Shown here: positions 16,281-25,057 of the stretch, one piece after another | Position numbering within the stretch: position 1 is the stretch's first letter | How the letters are laid out: each line of letters opens with the position of its first letter | Source of the DNA: Kitasatospora sp. SUK 42 | Lineage (GTDB): Bacteria; Actinomycetota; Actinomycetes; Streptomycetales; Streptomycetaceae | Length of the DNA stretch: 64,000 nucleotides | Direction of reading: 5' to 3' | Assembly (NCBI RefSeq): GCF_015776785.2 | Contig: NZ_LFMD02000005.1 | Location: forward strand, 129,600-193,599 | Position numbers and translations under genes: made by a program | Notes under the pieces: model-generated | Databases searched by the model: none | Told to the model about the DNA's origin: nothing | Seen by the model: the letters and a program-made list of their open reading frames with translations, nothing else

Positions 16281-17077
16281 CAGAGCACGGTCGAGAGGAA
16301 GGCCCGGGTGCGGTCGTGCCGCGGGGCGGTGAACACGTCGGCCGGGCTGCCGGCCTCCACGACGGCGCCGCGGTCCATGAAGACGACCCGGTCGGCGACC
16401 TCCCGGGCGAAGCCCATCTCGTGGGTGACCACGACCATCGTCATGCCGCTGCGGGCGAGGTCGCGCATCACGCCCAGGACCTCGCCGACGAGTTCGGGGT
16501 CGAGCGCGGAGGTGGGCTCGTCGAACAGCATCAGGGTCGGGTCCATGGCCAGCGCCCGGGCGATGGCGACGCGCTGCTGCTGGCCGCCGGAGAGCTGCGC
16601 CGGGTAGTGGTCGGCCCGGTCGGCGAGGCCGACCCGGTCGAGCAGTTCGCGGGCCCGGCTCTCGACCTCCCCGCGCGGGCGGCGCTTGACCACCGTCGGG
16701 CCCTCCATCACGTTCTGCAGGGCCGTGCGGTGCGGGAACAGGTGGAAGCGCTGGAAGACCATGCCGATCCGCTCCCGCTGGTGCCGGATGTCGCGCGGAC
16801 GCCGCTCACGCAGCCGGCCCGCCGACCCGTACGGCTCGTAGCCGACCAGCTCGCCGTTCACCTCGATCCGCCCGGCGTCGATCTTCTCCAGGTGGTTGAA
16901 GCAGCGCAGCAGCGTGGACTTGCCGGAGCCCGAGGGGCCGATCACGCAGAGCACCTCCCCGGCGCGGACCTCCAGGTCGATGCCGCACAGCACCTCCAGC
17001 TCGCCGAAGCGCTTGCGCACCCCTCGGGCCGAGAGGATCACCTCGTCGGTCGGCGGCTTGCTCAGCGTCGTGCTCAC
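16280..17077 (-). CDS. Amino-acid ABC transporter ATP-binding protein (GlnQ/HisP type)
   Basis: A 265-residue ATPase of polar amino-acid importers. Walker A GPSGSGKST is at ~43-51, the Q-loop is in MVFQRFHLFPH, the signature is LSGGQQQRVAIARALA, Walker B is LMLFDEPTSALDPE, and the switch His lies in VVVTHEMGFA. GTG 17077 overlaps the permease stop and the gene's own stop overlaps the deacylase start, so it sits in the middle of a chain of 4-nt overlaps. It energises uptake by the adjacent permease and binding protein. Confidence 0.93.
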   Translation of the reverse strand: MSTTLSKPPTDEVILSARGVRKRFGELEVLCGIDLEVRAGEVLCVIGPSGSGKSTLLRCFNHLEKIDAGRIEVNGELVGYEPYGSAGRLRERRPRDIRHQRERIGMVFQRFHLFPHRTALQNVMEGPTVVKRRPRGEVESRARELLDRVGLADRADHYPAQLSGGQQQRVAIARALAMDPTLMLFDEPTSALDPELVGEVLGVMRDLARSGMTMVVVTHEMGFAREVADRVVFMDRGAVVEAGSPADVFTAPRHDRTRAFLSTVL

Positions 17078-18108
17078 CTGGTCTCCCCCTTCGCGGACTT
17101 CGCGGACTTCGTGGACTTCTCCACGGACTTCTCGGGCTGCCTCGCGGCCTGCTTCGCTGCCGCGGGCTTCTTCGGCCCGCGCCCCGGCCGCAGGTTGCCC
17201 AGCACCCGCCGGTACAGCGGGGGCGGGGCGGCGGCCGGGTTGAACCTGCGCTCCACCGCGTGCTGGGCGATGCTCGCGATGGTCGTCAGCACCAGGTACC
17301 AGATCGACGCGACGATCAGCAGCGCGATCACCTCGAAGTTGGCGAGGTAGAGGTGCTGGGAGACGGTCATCAGGTCGGCGCCGGCGATCACGGACACCAG
17401 CGAGGTGGTCTTCAGCATCGAGATGAACTGGTTCCCGAACGGAGGGATGATCACCCGCATCGCCTGCGGCAGCACCACCCGGGTGAGGATCCGCAGGTTG
17501 GACATGCCCAGCGAGGCGCCGGCCTCGCGCTGCCCCGGGTCCACGCTCTGGATGCCGGCCCGGACGATCTCGGACATGTAGGCGCCCTCGTTGATCGACA
17601 GGCCGAGCAGCGCCGCGACGAAGCCGGTGATCAGGGTGTTGGACTGCCAACTGACCAGCTTGGGGCCGTCGAAGGGGATGCCGATGCTGATCTCCGGGAA
17701 GAGCAGCGCCAGGTTGAACCAGAAGATCAGCTGGACCAGCAGCGGGGTGCCGCGGAAGAACCAGGTGTACGCGCCGGCCGTGGTGCGCAGCACCGGGCTG
17801 TCGGACAGCTGCATCACCGCCACCACCACGCCGATGACGATGCCCACCACCTGGGAGATCAGGGTGAGTTGGACCGTCACCCAGAGCCCTTCCAGGATCA
17901 CGCCGTCGAACTGGTACTTCGCGACGATGTCCCAGTGCAGGTTGGGGTTGACGATGACCGTCCAGGCGAGCCAGACGGCCGCGAAGGCCGCGGCCAGGAC
18001 GGCGATCCAGCGGCCCGGGCGGGGGCGGCCGGTCACCAGGAGCGCGAGGTCGTCCTCGTACGCCCCGGTGGCGGCGGGGGGCGCGGGGTGTCTCATGTCG
18101 GTGCTCAT
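17074..18108 (-). CDS. Amino-acid ABC transporter permease
   Basis: A 344-residue membrane subunit of the HisM/GlnP type. About five to six helices lie between residues 35 and 290. TWFFRGTPLLVQLIF is the typical amino-acid permease entry, and the cytoplasmic coupling loop reads EAGASLGMSNLRILTRVVLPQAMR (EAA loop). Unusually long cytoplasmic tails flank the core: ~30 residues at the N-terminus and a Lys/Ala/Pro-rich C-terminal tail of ~45. It probably works as a homodimer because only one permease gene is present. Confidence 0.92.
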   Translation of the reverse strand: MSTDMRHPAPPAATGAYEDDLALLVTGRPRPGRWIAVLAAAFAAVWLAWTVIVNPNLHWDIVAKYQFDGVILEGLWVTVQLTLISQVVGIVIGVVVAVMQLSDSPVLRTTAGAYTWFFRGTPLLVQLIFWFNLALLFPEISIGIPFDGPKLVSWQSNTLITGFVAALLGLSINEGAYMSEIVRAGIQSVDPGQREAGASLGMSNLRILTRVVLPQAMRVIIPPFGNQFISMLKTTSLVSVIAGADLMTVSQHLYLANFEVIALLIVASIWYLVLTTIASIAQHAVERRFNPAAAPPPLYRRVLGNLRPGRGPKKPAAAKQAARQPEKSVEKSTKSAKSAKGETR

Positions 18109-18127
18109 CTCGTCGTGCCCGCCGTTC

Positions 18128-19012
18128 TCACTGCGCCGCGTTGACGGTGGCGCGTTCGACGGCGCTGCCGCCCACCTGGTAGGTGTCCAGCACCTTGCGG
18201 TAGTCGCCGCTGTCGATCAGCTCCTGGAGCGCCTTCTGCACGGCGTCGCGCAGTCCGCCGTCCTTCTTCGCGACCGCGATGCCCCACGGCGCCGTGCCGT
18301 ACTGCTCGGGGAGCACCTCGTAGGAGCCGCTGTTCTTCACGAACATCTGCGCCACCGGGTAGTCCACGATGGTGGCCACGGCGCGGTCGCTGTCGAGCTG
18401 GAGCAGCCCGGTCGGGGCGTCCTCGCTCTGCGAGATGGCCATCTTGGTGCCGCACTTGGCGTTCTGCTGCTCGCCGATCTCCAGGTTGGAGCTGCCCTTG
18501 GCGAGGACGACCTTCCTGCCGCAGAGGTCTTCGAGGGACTTGATGCCCTCGGGGTTGCCCTTCTTCGTCATGATGACGCCGCCGGTGCGGAAGTAGTCGA
18601 CGAAGTCGACGGCCTGGCGGCGCTGTTCGCTGTCGGTCATGGACGACATCACCAGGTCGTAGCGGCCGGCCTGGAGGCCCGGGATGAGCCCGTCGAAGGA
18701 GGAGTTGGAGAGTTCGAGCTTCAGCCCGAGCCGTGCGGCGATCGCGGCGGCGAGGTCCGGGTCGACGCCGGTCAGCTCGGTGGTGCCGGTCTTGTACATC
18801 TCCATCGGCGGGTAGCCGACGGAGGTGGCCACTCTGAGCACGCCGCTCTGCTTGTTCTTCGCCGGGAGCAGCTCGGCGGCGCTCTTGCCGGAGGTGTTCT
18901 GCCCGCCGGCGGCGGACGGGGAGCTGCCCTGGTCGGACCGCCCGCAGGCGGTGGCGGCGAGTGCGACCAGGGCCAGCGCGGCCAGACAGCGCAGGGAACG
19001 GGGGCGGTTCAT
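18128..19012 (-). CDS. Amino-acid ABC transporter substrate-binding lipoprotein
   Basis: A 294-residue extracellular receptor (SBP family 3). The signal peptide ends in the lipobox LAATAC with lipidated C23. The mature part starts with a Ser/Gly linker, followed by LRVATSVGYPPMEMY, GVDPDLAAAIAARLG and DLVMSSMTDSEQRRQAVDFVDYF, the standard amino-acid-binding signature. It is the first gene of the importer/deacylase/hydrolase operon, with GAGGGAG before ATG 19012. The ligand is not predictable, but the operon suggests an acylated or D-configured amino acid or short wall peptide. Confidence 0.92.
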   Translation of the reverse strand: MNRPRSLRCLAALALVALAATACGRSDQGSSPSAAGGQNTSGKSAAELLPAKNKQSGVLRVATSVGYPPMEMYKTGTTELTGVDPDLAAAIAARLGLKLELSNSSFDGLIPGLQAGRYDLVMSSMTDSEQRRQAVDFVDYFRTGGVIMTKKGNPEGIKSLEDLCGRKVVLAKGSSNLEIGEQQNAKCGTKMAISQSEDAPTGLLQLDSDRAVATIVDYPVAQMFVKNSGSYEVLPEQYGTAPWGIAVAKKDGGLRDAVQKALQELIDSGDYRKVLDTYQVGGSAVERATVNAAQ

Positions 19013-19240
19013 CGGCGACTCCCTCAGGCGGTGACGGTGCGCCGATGCTGGCAGCCGAGTCCGGGTGAACGGAAGATGATGAAGCTATTGCTGGCTGACC
19101 AACGATTTTCGTACCGCTAGCCCCGCTGCCCTGCGTGTTTGCCGCCGGACGGACCGTCGCCGCTTGTGAAGGTTTCGTCGTGCCCGGCGCGGCCCGGCAC
19201 GGCCCGGCGACGACTGAGAAGCGGGGGCTGAGAAGCGGGG
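19013..19240. other. Intergenic region upstream of the D-amino-acid operon
   Basis: This 228-bp spacer holds the promoter region of the leftward operon and the 3' end of the TetR gene. A local AT-rich stretch around 19075-19110 is the likely promoter zone, but no confident -35/-10 pair or operator palindrome was found. Confidence 0.4.
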
Positions 19241-19810
19241 TCAGGCCTTCGGCCAGTTGCGCAGCAGGGCGTCGAGGGCGTCCAGGATCCGCGGCCAGGT
19301 GTCCTCCGTGGTGCGCGGGGTGTGCTGGAAGCCCCCCGCCCGCTCCAGGGCCACGTAGCCGTGGAAGGTGCTGCCGAGCAGACGGACGGCGTCGGTCTCG
19401 TCGGGCTCCGCGAGGTCGTAGCCGCGCAGGATCGCGCGGGTCATCCGGGAGTGCCGAACGGCGGCGCTGTTGCGCGCGGTCTCGTAGTCGAGTTCGAGCT
19501 GCGCGGCGGCGTAGCGGCCGGGGTGCTCGCGGGCGTAGTCGCGGTAGGCGTTGGCGAAGGCGGCCAGGGCGTCCTTGCCGGCGCGCCCCGCCAGGGCCGC
19601 GGCGACCCGGTCGGCGAGTTCCTCAAGGGCGAGCAGGGCGATCCTGGTCTTGAGGTCCTGGGAGTTCCTGACGTGCGAGTACAGACTCGCGTCCTTGACG
19701 CCGAAGTGTCGCGCGAGCGCCGAGACCGTGACCTTGTCGAAGCCGACCTCGTCGGCCAGTTCCGCACCCGCTCGGGTGAGTCGTTCCGCGTTCAGTCCTA
19801 CGCGCGCCAT
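19241..19810 (-). CDS. TetR-family regulator with WHG-type C-terminal domain
   Basis: A 189-residue repressor. The helix-turn-helix spans FDKVTVSALARHFGVKDASLYSHVRN (~24-49). The C-terminal ligand domain contains FHGYVALERAGGFQ, the short signature of the TetR_C WHG group. ATG 19810 follows GGGAAGC. It is divergent from the FBP-domain gene across only 73 bp, which contain an AT-rich palindrome. It probably represses itself and/or the FBP gene; the ligand is unknown. Confidence 0.88.
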   Translation of the reverse strand: MARVGLNAERLTRAGAELADEVGFDKVTVSALARHFGVKDASLYSHVRNSQDLKTRIALLALEELADRVAAALAGRAGKDALAAFANAYRDYAREHPGRYAAAQLELDYETARNSAAVRHSRMTRAILRGYDLAEPDETDAVRLLGSTFHGYVALERAGGFQHTPRTTEDTWPRILDALDALLRNWPKA

Positions 19811-19853
19811 GTGTGCTTCCCTTCGATCGCCGAGGGCCATTATACGTTTGCCT

Positions 19854-19869
19854 AATACTCCTAGGTATT
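19854..19869. promoter_or_regulatory. Candidate TetR operator
   Basis: AATAC and GTATT arms flank TCCTAG inside an unusually AT-rich 40-bp stretch between the divergent TetR and FBP genes. Its position would cover both promoters. Confidence 0.45.
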
Positions 19870-19870
19870 T

Positions 19871-19876
19871 TACGTT
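19871..19876 (+). promoter_or_regulatory. Possible -10 box (TACGTT) of leaderless FBP-domain gene
   Basis: TACGTT ends 7 nt before ATG 19884, and no Shine-Dalgarno precedes the ATG. Confidence 0.35.
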
Positions 19877-19883
19877 GACTCCT

Positions 19884-20369
19884 ATGAAGCCGATGACCGA
19901 ACAAGAGATCCGTTCCGCCTTCGTGAACTGCAGCAAGGGGGAGGCGAAGCGCCTGCACGTGCCCCGCGACCTGGTCGAACGGCCTTGGGACGACCTGGAC
20001 TTCCTCGGATGGCGCGACCCGCAGGCCCCCGATCGCGCCTACCTCGCGGCCGAGTTCGACGGCCGTACGGTGGCGGTCGTGCTGCGTTCCTCCGGCGCCG
20101 CCTCCTGGCAGGCCCGGCGCAGCATCTGCTCGCTCTGCGTGACCACCCACACCGGGGGCGTCTCGCTGCTGGTCGCTCCCCGGGCGGGGAAGGCCGGCCA
20201 GCAGGGCAACTCCGTCGGCGCGTACATGTGCGCCGACCTCGCCTGTTCGCTCTACGTGCGCGGCAAGCGGGAGGTCGGCACCCGGCTCCACGAGTCGCTC
20301 ACCGTCGAGGAGAAGATCCGCCGCACGGTGGTCAACCTCACCGCCTTCGTCTCCAAGGTCACCGCGTGA
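19884..20369 (+). CDS. FBP-domain (elongation-factor-G-binding-type) zinc-finger protein
   Basis: A 161-residue protein resembling the C-terminal treble-clef zinc-finger domain found in FusB-like EF-G-binding proteins and annotated as FBP_C. The four zinc ligands are visible: CSLC (~88-91) and C-x4-C in MCADLACSLYVRGK (~119-124), the second pair spaced as in that family. An N-terminal helix pair begins MTEQEIRSAFVNCSKGEAKRL. FusB binds EF-G and frees stalled ribosomes in fusidic-acid resistance; whether this one does so is inference. It is controlled, probably, by the divergent TetR gene. The next gene is a CysRS remnant, another translation-derived fold. Confidence 0.75.
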   Translation: MKPMTEQEIRSAFVNCSKGEAKRLHVPRDLVERPWDDLDFLGWRDPQAPDRAYLAAEFDGRTVAVVLRSSGAASWQARRSICSLCVTTHTGGVSLLVAPRAGKAGQQGNSVGAYMCADLACSLYVRGKREVGTRLHESLTVEEKIRRTVVNLTAFVSKVTA

Positions 20370-20524
20370 CCGGGGTCGGGGCTTCGCCCTGAGGCCTCCA
20401 TCGCCGACGCGTCCCGCGCGGGACCTTCGGTGGGAACTCGCCAGCCCCGGCGACGGCCCTACCGGCGACGACCCGGGCGGTCCCGCATCCTGGCCGCACA
20501 CCACCGAGCCGAGAGGGAGCCGCC

Positions 20525-21328
20525 TTGCGCATCACCGACGCCCGCACCGGGCAACGCACCGAGATCCACCCGCGCCGGGTCGGGCTCCTGCGCGCGACCG
20601 TCGACGTCGGCGAGCAGGGCCACCCGTTCGGCCTCGGGGACCTGCGGGCCCTGGTGGCCGGTGACGTACTGGTCCGCACCTGCGAGGCCCAGGGGATGCA
20701 GGTGATCACCGAACTCGTCGTCCCGGACGCCCCCGCGGAGAAGGCCCGGGCGCTGCTGGAGGTCGCCGGCCGACTCGGCGTCCACCCACCCGCCAGGCTG
20801 AGCACCCGCCACGACGTGGACGGCTCGAACCGGACCCCGGCCGATCTCGTCATCACCAGCCGCTCACCGCTGCGCCCCGGCCCGGCGTCCACGTCGCTCC
20901 TGGTCGCCGGGCCGGTGACGGCGCCCCTGCGCGTCCGTCCGGACCCCGGGGCCGAAGCGCCGGCCTCGATCACCGTGGACGGGCACGATCCCCTCGCGCT
21001 GCGCCTCGCCTTCCTCGAACACGCCGTCACCGCCCCGATCCGGCTCACCGACGACGATCTGGCGAACGCCTCGGCGGAGCTGGCCCGCTGGCGCGCACTG
21101 GTGGCCGACATCGCCCGCGAGCCGTCCGGCCCGCCGGAAGCCGGCATGATCCAGGCGGGCTTCGACGGCCTCAACGAGGATCTGGACGCCCGGGTCGCGG
21201 TACGCGCCCTGCACGCGCTGGAGGCCCGGGCCGCCCTGCCGGACGGCACCCGCTTCGAGACCTATGTGCGTCTGGACCAGATCCTCGCCCTCGAACTCGG
21301 CCGCGACATCGGCCGGACCCCCGGGTGA
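20525..21328 (+). CDS. Cysteinyl-tRNA synthetase-like protein lacking catalytic motifs
   Basis: A 267-residue protein with no obvious name, but it lines up with both ends of CysRS. The start MRITDARTGQRTEI matches the CysRS opening strand. Where CysRS has its HIGH motif, this has HPFGLGDLRALVAGDVL (33-49). The last ~110 residues (DPLALRLAFLEHA, LTDDDLANASAELARWRAL, FDGLNEDLDARVAVRAL, LGRDIG) match the CysRS helical bundle, including the position of its D-D-x-N-T-P motif. The zinc-binding domain and KMSKS loop are missing and the total is about 200 residues short. It starts at TTG 20525 after GGGAG. It is probably not an active synthetase. Confidence 0.7.
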   Translation: MRITDARTGQRTEIHPRRVGLLRATVDVGEQGHPFGLGDLRALVAGDVLVRTCEAQGMQVITELVVPDAPAEKARALLEVAGRLGVHPPARLSTRHDVDGSNRTPADLVITSRSPLRPGPASTSLLVAGPVTAPLRVRPDPGAEAPASITVDGHDPLALRLAFLEHAVTAPIRLTDDDLANASAELARWRALVADIAREPSGPPEAGMIQAGFDGLNEDLDARVAVRALHALEARAALPDGTRFETYVRLDQILALELGRDIGRTPG

Positions 21329-21473
21329 TCCGGCCGGGGAGCGCCCCTCCCCGGACCTTCCGGCAATTCGTCGTGTTCCGTTCAAGCTCCGATTACCCCA
21401 CCATGGGACGGTGTCCGGCGCGCCTACGCGCGTAGCAACGCCCCTGTCCCCCACGGCACAAGGAGCTTGACCC

Positions 21474-23186
21474 ATGCTCAGACACACTGGCGCCATCCGT
21501 CCGCTCGCCCTGGGCGCCGTCGCCCTGACCGTGCTCGCCGGCGCGGGCGCCGCACCCCACCGGGCCACGGCGGCGACCGCGACGCCCACCGCCACGACCG
21601 CGCAGCACCGCGTCCTGTTCGACAACAGCAAGGCGGAGACCGCCGGCAACGCGGACTGGATCATCAGCACCAGCCAGCCCGACCCGCTCGCCCAGAACGC
21701 CAACCCGCAGTCCGAGACCGACTGGACGGGCGCCATCTCCGCCTGGGGCGTGGCCCTCCAGAAGACCGGCCAGTACAGCCTCAAGACCCTGCCGAGCGGC
21801 TCCACCATCACGTACGGCACCGGCGGAGCGCTGGACCTCGCCAACTTCGACGAGTTCGTCCTGCCCGAGCCGAACATCCGGCTGAGCGACTCCGAGAAGA
21901 CCGCCGTCATGACGTTCGTCCAGAACGGCGGCGGGCTCTTCCTGATCTCCGACCACACCGGCAGCGACCGCAACAACGACGGCTGGGACTCCCCCGCCAT
22001 CATCAACGACCTGATGACCACCAACTCGGTCAACGGCAACGACCCGTTCGGGCTCTCGGTCGACCTGCTCAACATCCAGACCGACAACCCGCGGGCCGTC
22101 AGCGCCCCCGCCGACCCCGTCCTGAACGGCCCCTTCGGCACCGTCACCGGCTCGATCATCCGCAACGGCACCACCTTCACCCTCAAGCCCGCCGACAACC
22201 CCGCCGTCAAGGGCCTCGTCTACCGCACCGGCTACAGCGGCAACACCGGCGCCTTCTTCGCCACCAGCGGCTTCGGCAAGGGCCGGGTCGCCCTCTGGGG
22301 CGACAGCTCGGCCATCGACGACGGCACCGGCGAGCCCGGCAAGACGGTCTACGACGGCTGGAACGACCCGGCCGGCACCGACGCCGCCCTCGCCCTCAAC
22401 GCCACCGCCTGGCTCGCCGGCGGCAGCGGCGGCAGCACCACCGGCAGCGTCACCCTCACCAACCCCGGCGCCCGGACGGCCACCGCCCAGACCGCCACCA
22501 GCCTCCAGCTCTCCGCCACCGACACGGCCGGCGGAAGCCTGAGCTACGGCGCGTCCGGCCTGCCCGCCGGCCTGGGCGTCAACACCACGACCGGCCTGAT
22601 CAGCGGCACCCCGACCGCCGCCGGGACCTACTCCGTGACGGCCACCGCGACCGACTCCACCGGTCCGTCCTCCTCCGTCACCTTCACCTGGACCGTCCAG
22701 CCCGCCGGCGGCAGCGGCTGCGCCGCGGCCCAGCTGCTCACCAACCCCGGCTTCGAGGCCGGTTCGACGGCCGGCTGGACGGAGACCAACACCAGCGGCA
22801 GCAGCACCATCAACAGCAGCTCCAGCGAGCCGCCGCACTCCGGCACGTACGACGCCTGGCTGGACGGGTACGGCAGCACCAACACCGACACGCTCGCCCA
22901 GACGGTGACCCTGCCGACCGGCTGCAGCACCTACACGTTCAGCTTCTGGCTGCACATCGACACCGCCGCGAGCAGCACCACCGCCTTCGACACCCTGAAG
23001 GTGACCGCGAACGGCACCACCCTGGCGACCTACTCCAACGTCAACGCGGCCGCCGGCTACCAGCAGCACAGCTTCAACCTGTCCGCCTACGCCGGCCAGA
23101 CCGTGACCCTCAAGTTCACGGGTGCCGAGGACTACACCAAGCAGACCTCCTTCGTCCTCGACGACACGGCCGTCAACGTGGCGTGA
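21474..23186 (+). CDS. Secreted multidomain protein (amidotransferase-like + putative Ig + carbohydrate-binding-like domains)
   Basis: A 570-residue exported protein. The signal peptide (residues 1-~34) ends near AAPHRATAA. Residues ~40-325 form an alpha/beta domain with FDEFVLPEPNIRLSD and FVQNGGGLFLISDHTGSD, resembling ThuA/GATase-like folds; no catalytic Cys is evident. Residues ~335-410 look like a putative Ig (He_PIG) module with YGASGLPAGLGVNTTTGLISGTP. Residues ~415-570 start LLTNPGFEAGSTAGW and form a jelly-roll, carbohydrate-binding-like module. AAGGAG precedes ATG 21474. A strong hairpin follows. It may act on polymers outside the cell; the reaction is unknown. Confidence 0.7.
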   Translation: MLRHTGAIRPLALGAVALTVLAGAGAAPHRATAATATPTATTAQHRVLFDNSKAETAGNADWIISTSQPDPLAQNANPQSETDWTGAISAWGVALQKTGQYSLKTLPSGSTITYGTGGALDLANFDEFVLPEPNIRLSDSEKTAVMTFVQNGGGLFLISDHTGSDRNNDGWDSPAIINDLMTTNSVNGNDPFGLSVDLLNIQTDNPRAVSAPADPVLNGPFGTVTGSIIRNGTTFTLKPADNPAVKGLVYRTGYSGNTGAFFATSGFGKGRVALWGDSSAIDDGTGEPGKTVYDGWNDPAGTDAALALNATAWLAGGSGGSTTGSVTLTNPGARTATAQTATSLQLSATDTAGGSLSYGASGLPAGLGVNTTTGLISGTPTAAGTYSVTATATDSTGPSSSVTFTWTVQPAGGSGCAAAQLLTNPGFEAGSTAGWTETNTSGSSTINSSSSEPPHSGTYDAWLDGYGSTNTDTLAQTVTLPTGCSTYTFSFWLHIDTAASSTTAFDTLKVTANGTTLATYSNVNAAAGYQQHSFNLSAYAGQTVTLKFTGAEDYTKQTSFVLDDTAVNVA

Positions 23187-23194
23187 ACCAGGGC

Positions 23195-23230
23195 CGGTTG
23201 CCCCCTCTCCGCCCGGGGAGGGGGCAACCG
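23195..23230 (+). terminator. Strong hairpin terminator
   Basis: A 13-bp perfect stem (CGGTTGCCCCCTC and complement) extended by three more pairs around a GCCC loop, 8 bp after the stop at 23186. Confidence 0.7.
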
Positions 23231-23412
23231 TGGCAGTGGGCACGGATTCAGCCGGGCGAGGCCGGTCCTCCCGGGCGTCGACGCCGGCGGCTGTGGCGGG
23301 GCCGAGTTGCGCGAGCGTCCACCCGGAGGTGGAGGCGGGTGGAACGCCGCCGCCGCGCACATCCACCCGGACCTCCACCCCGGCACCGATCATGACGGAC
23401 CATCAGCCGTCC

Positions 23413-23418
23413 TACCGT
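23413..23418 (+). promoter_or_regulatory. -10 box (TACCGT) of leaderless peptidase gene
   Basis: TACCGT ends 6 nt before ATG 23425. This supports the ATG at 23425 over the in-frame ATG at 23392. Confidence 0.5.
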
Positions 23419-23424
23419 CGCGGC

Positions 23425-24918
23425 ATGATTGGAATCCTGCGCCGTATGACCGTGACCGGTGCCGCGCTGCTGTCGGCCGCGCTCGCGCTGGGCGCCGCGG
23501 CCCCGCCCGCCGTCGGGGCCCCCGCCGCCCCGGCCAACGCACTCGCCTGGGGTACCTGCCCGACGCCGACCCCGAACGCCAACGGCGTCCCGTACCCGCG
23601 CGATCCGCGCGAGCAGTGCGCGAGCCTGCGCGTGCCACGTGACTACCAGCACCCGGGCCGGGGCAGCATCACGCTGGAGATCTCGCGGATCCGCACCGCC
23701 GACCCCGCACACCGGCGCGGCGACCTGGTCGTGGTGCCGGGCGGACCGGGCGGTTCGGGCCTGGACTACCCGGGACAGATGGCCTCGGTGCTGCCGTCCG
23801 CCGTGTTGCGCTCCTACGACCTGATCGGCTTCGACGAGCGCGGGGTGGGCAACAGTACGCCGGTGCGGTGCGATCTGCCCGCCACCGAGCGCGCCGCCGA
23901 GCTCAACTACCCCTTCCCGGCCCCCGACGGGTCGATCACCGCCAACCTGGCCCACGCCCGCACGATCGCGGACGACTGCGCGGCCGCGAGCGGCTCCTAC
24001 CTGGCGGACATCAGCACCGCGAACTCGGCACGGGACCTGGACCGGATCCGGGCCGCGCTCGGCGACCCCACGATCTCCTACCTGGGCAACTCGTACGCCA
24101 CCTACCTCGGGCAGGTCTACGCGAGCCTCTTCCCCACCCGTGCCGACCACATCGTCCTGGACAGCACGGTGGCCCCGGGTGGCATGCGGGAGGGCATCGG
24201 CCTCTTCAGCGAGGGCGCGGCTGACACCTTCCCTGCGCTGGCCTCCTACCTGGCCGCCCGTGACGACGCGCTGCACCTCGGCGCCACCCCCGCCGCCGTA
24301 CGCGCCACCTACCTCCGCCTCACGGCCGAACTCGACCGGTCACCGCTGCCCCTCGGCGACGGTCGGACCCTCACCGGGAACGCCCTGCGCGCCCTCACCT
24401 ACTCCTCGCTGACCCATCCGAGTTACTACCCGCTGGCGGCCCTCGGCTGGCAGCTGGCCGCCACCCGGACCACCACTCCCCCGGGCGGCCACTCGGGCTC
24501 CGCTCTGCCGAGGGTGATTCCGGACAACTTCATCGCCGCACAGGACGCCGTGGTCTGCAACGACTCGGCCTGGCCACGCGACCCGGCGTACTACGCGGCC
24601 CGCACCGCCGCCGACCGCGAGCGCTACCCGCTCACCAACGGCATGTCCGGCAACGTCTGGCCGTGCGCGTTCTGGCACTACCGCCCGTCCGAGCCCCCGG
24701 TCCGCCCCAACCCGGACGGACCGCGCGACATCCTGATCCTGCAGAACCTCCAGGACCCCGACACCCCGTACTCCGGCGCCCGGCAAGCCCTGCACGCCTT
24801 CGGCCACCGGGCCGCCATGGTCACGATCGACGCGGCCGGACACGGCGTGGACTTCACCGACCCCCGCGTCAGCGCCCCGTTCACCACCTTCATGCTCACC
24901 GGCCGGCTACCCGCCTGA
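23425..24918 (+). CDS. Secreted alpha/beta-hydrolase, tripeptidyl-aminopeptidase type
   Basis: A 497-residue exported serine peptidase of the SlpD/Tap type, which trims N-terminal tripeptides from secreted proteins. The signal peptide spans ~1-34 (ends AVGAPAAPA). The oxyanion region is VVVPGGPGGSGLDY, and the catalytic Ser lies in YLGNSYATYLGQVYA (G-x-S-x-A). The C-terminal TAP-like domain has the Asp in LQNLQDPDTPYSGA and the His in AAGHGVDF. Length and motif order agree with the family (~480-540). A hairpin terminator follows the stop. Confidence 0.9.
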   Translation: MIGILRRMTVTGAALLSAALALGAAAPPAVGAPAAPANALAWGTCPTPTPNANGVPYPRDPREQCASLRVPRDYQHPGRGSITLEISRIRTADPAHRRGDLVVVPGGPGGSGLDYPGQMASVLPSAVLRSYDLIGFDERGVGNSTPVRCDLPATERAAELNYPFPAPDGSITANLAHARTIADDCAAASGSYLADISTANSARDLDRIRAALGDPTISYLGNSYATYLGQVYASLFPTRADHIVLDSTVAPGGMREGIGLFSEGAADTFPALASYLAARDDALHLGATPAAVRATYLRLTAELDRSPLPLGDGRTLTGNALRALTYSSLTHPSYYPLAALGWQLAATRTTTPPGGHSGSALPRVIPDNFIAAQDAVVCNDSAWPRDPAYYAARTAADRERYPLTNGMSGNVWPCAFWHYRPSEPPVRPNPDGPRDILILQNLQDPDTPYSGARQALHAFGHRAAMVTIDAAGHGVDFTDPRVSAPFTTFMLTGRLPA

Positions 24919-24925
24919 CCGGGCT

Positions 24926-24965
24926 CCGTCGGCCGCACGGGCTTCCGCCGCCGCGCGGCCGACGG
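24926..24965 (+). terminator. Hairpin terminator after peptidase gene
   Basis: An 11-bp stem CCGTCGGCCGC/GCGGCCGACGG with an 18-nt loop, starting 8 bp after the stop codon at 24918. Confidence 0.45.
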
Positions 24966-25057
24966 GCCTTCAGGGCTCGTGGCACCACACCCACGGCCTC
25001 GACCGACGCCGTTCGAGTCCTGGAACCCCCCTCAGCCGGCAGCGAGCCACGCGCACG

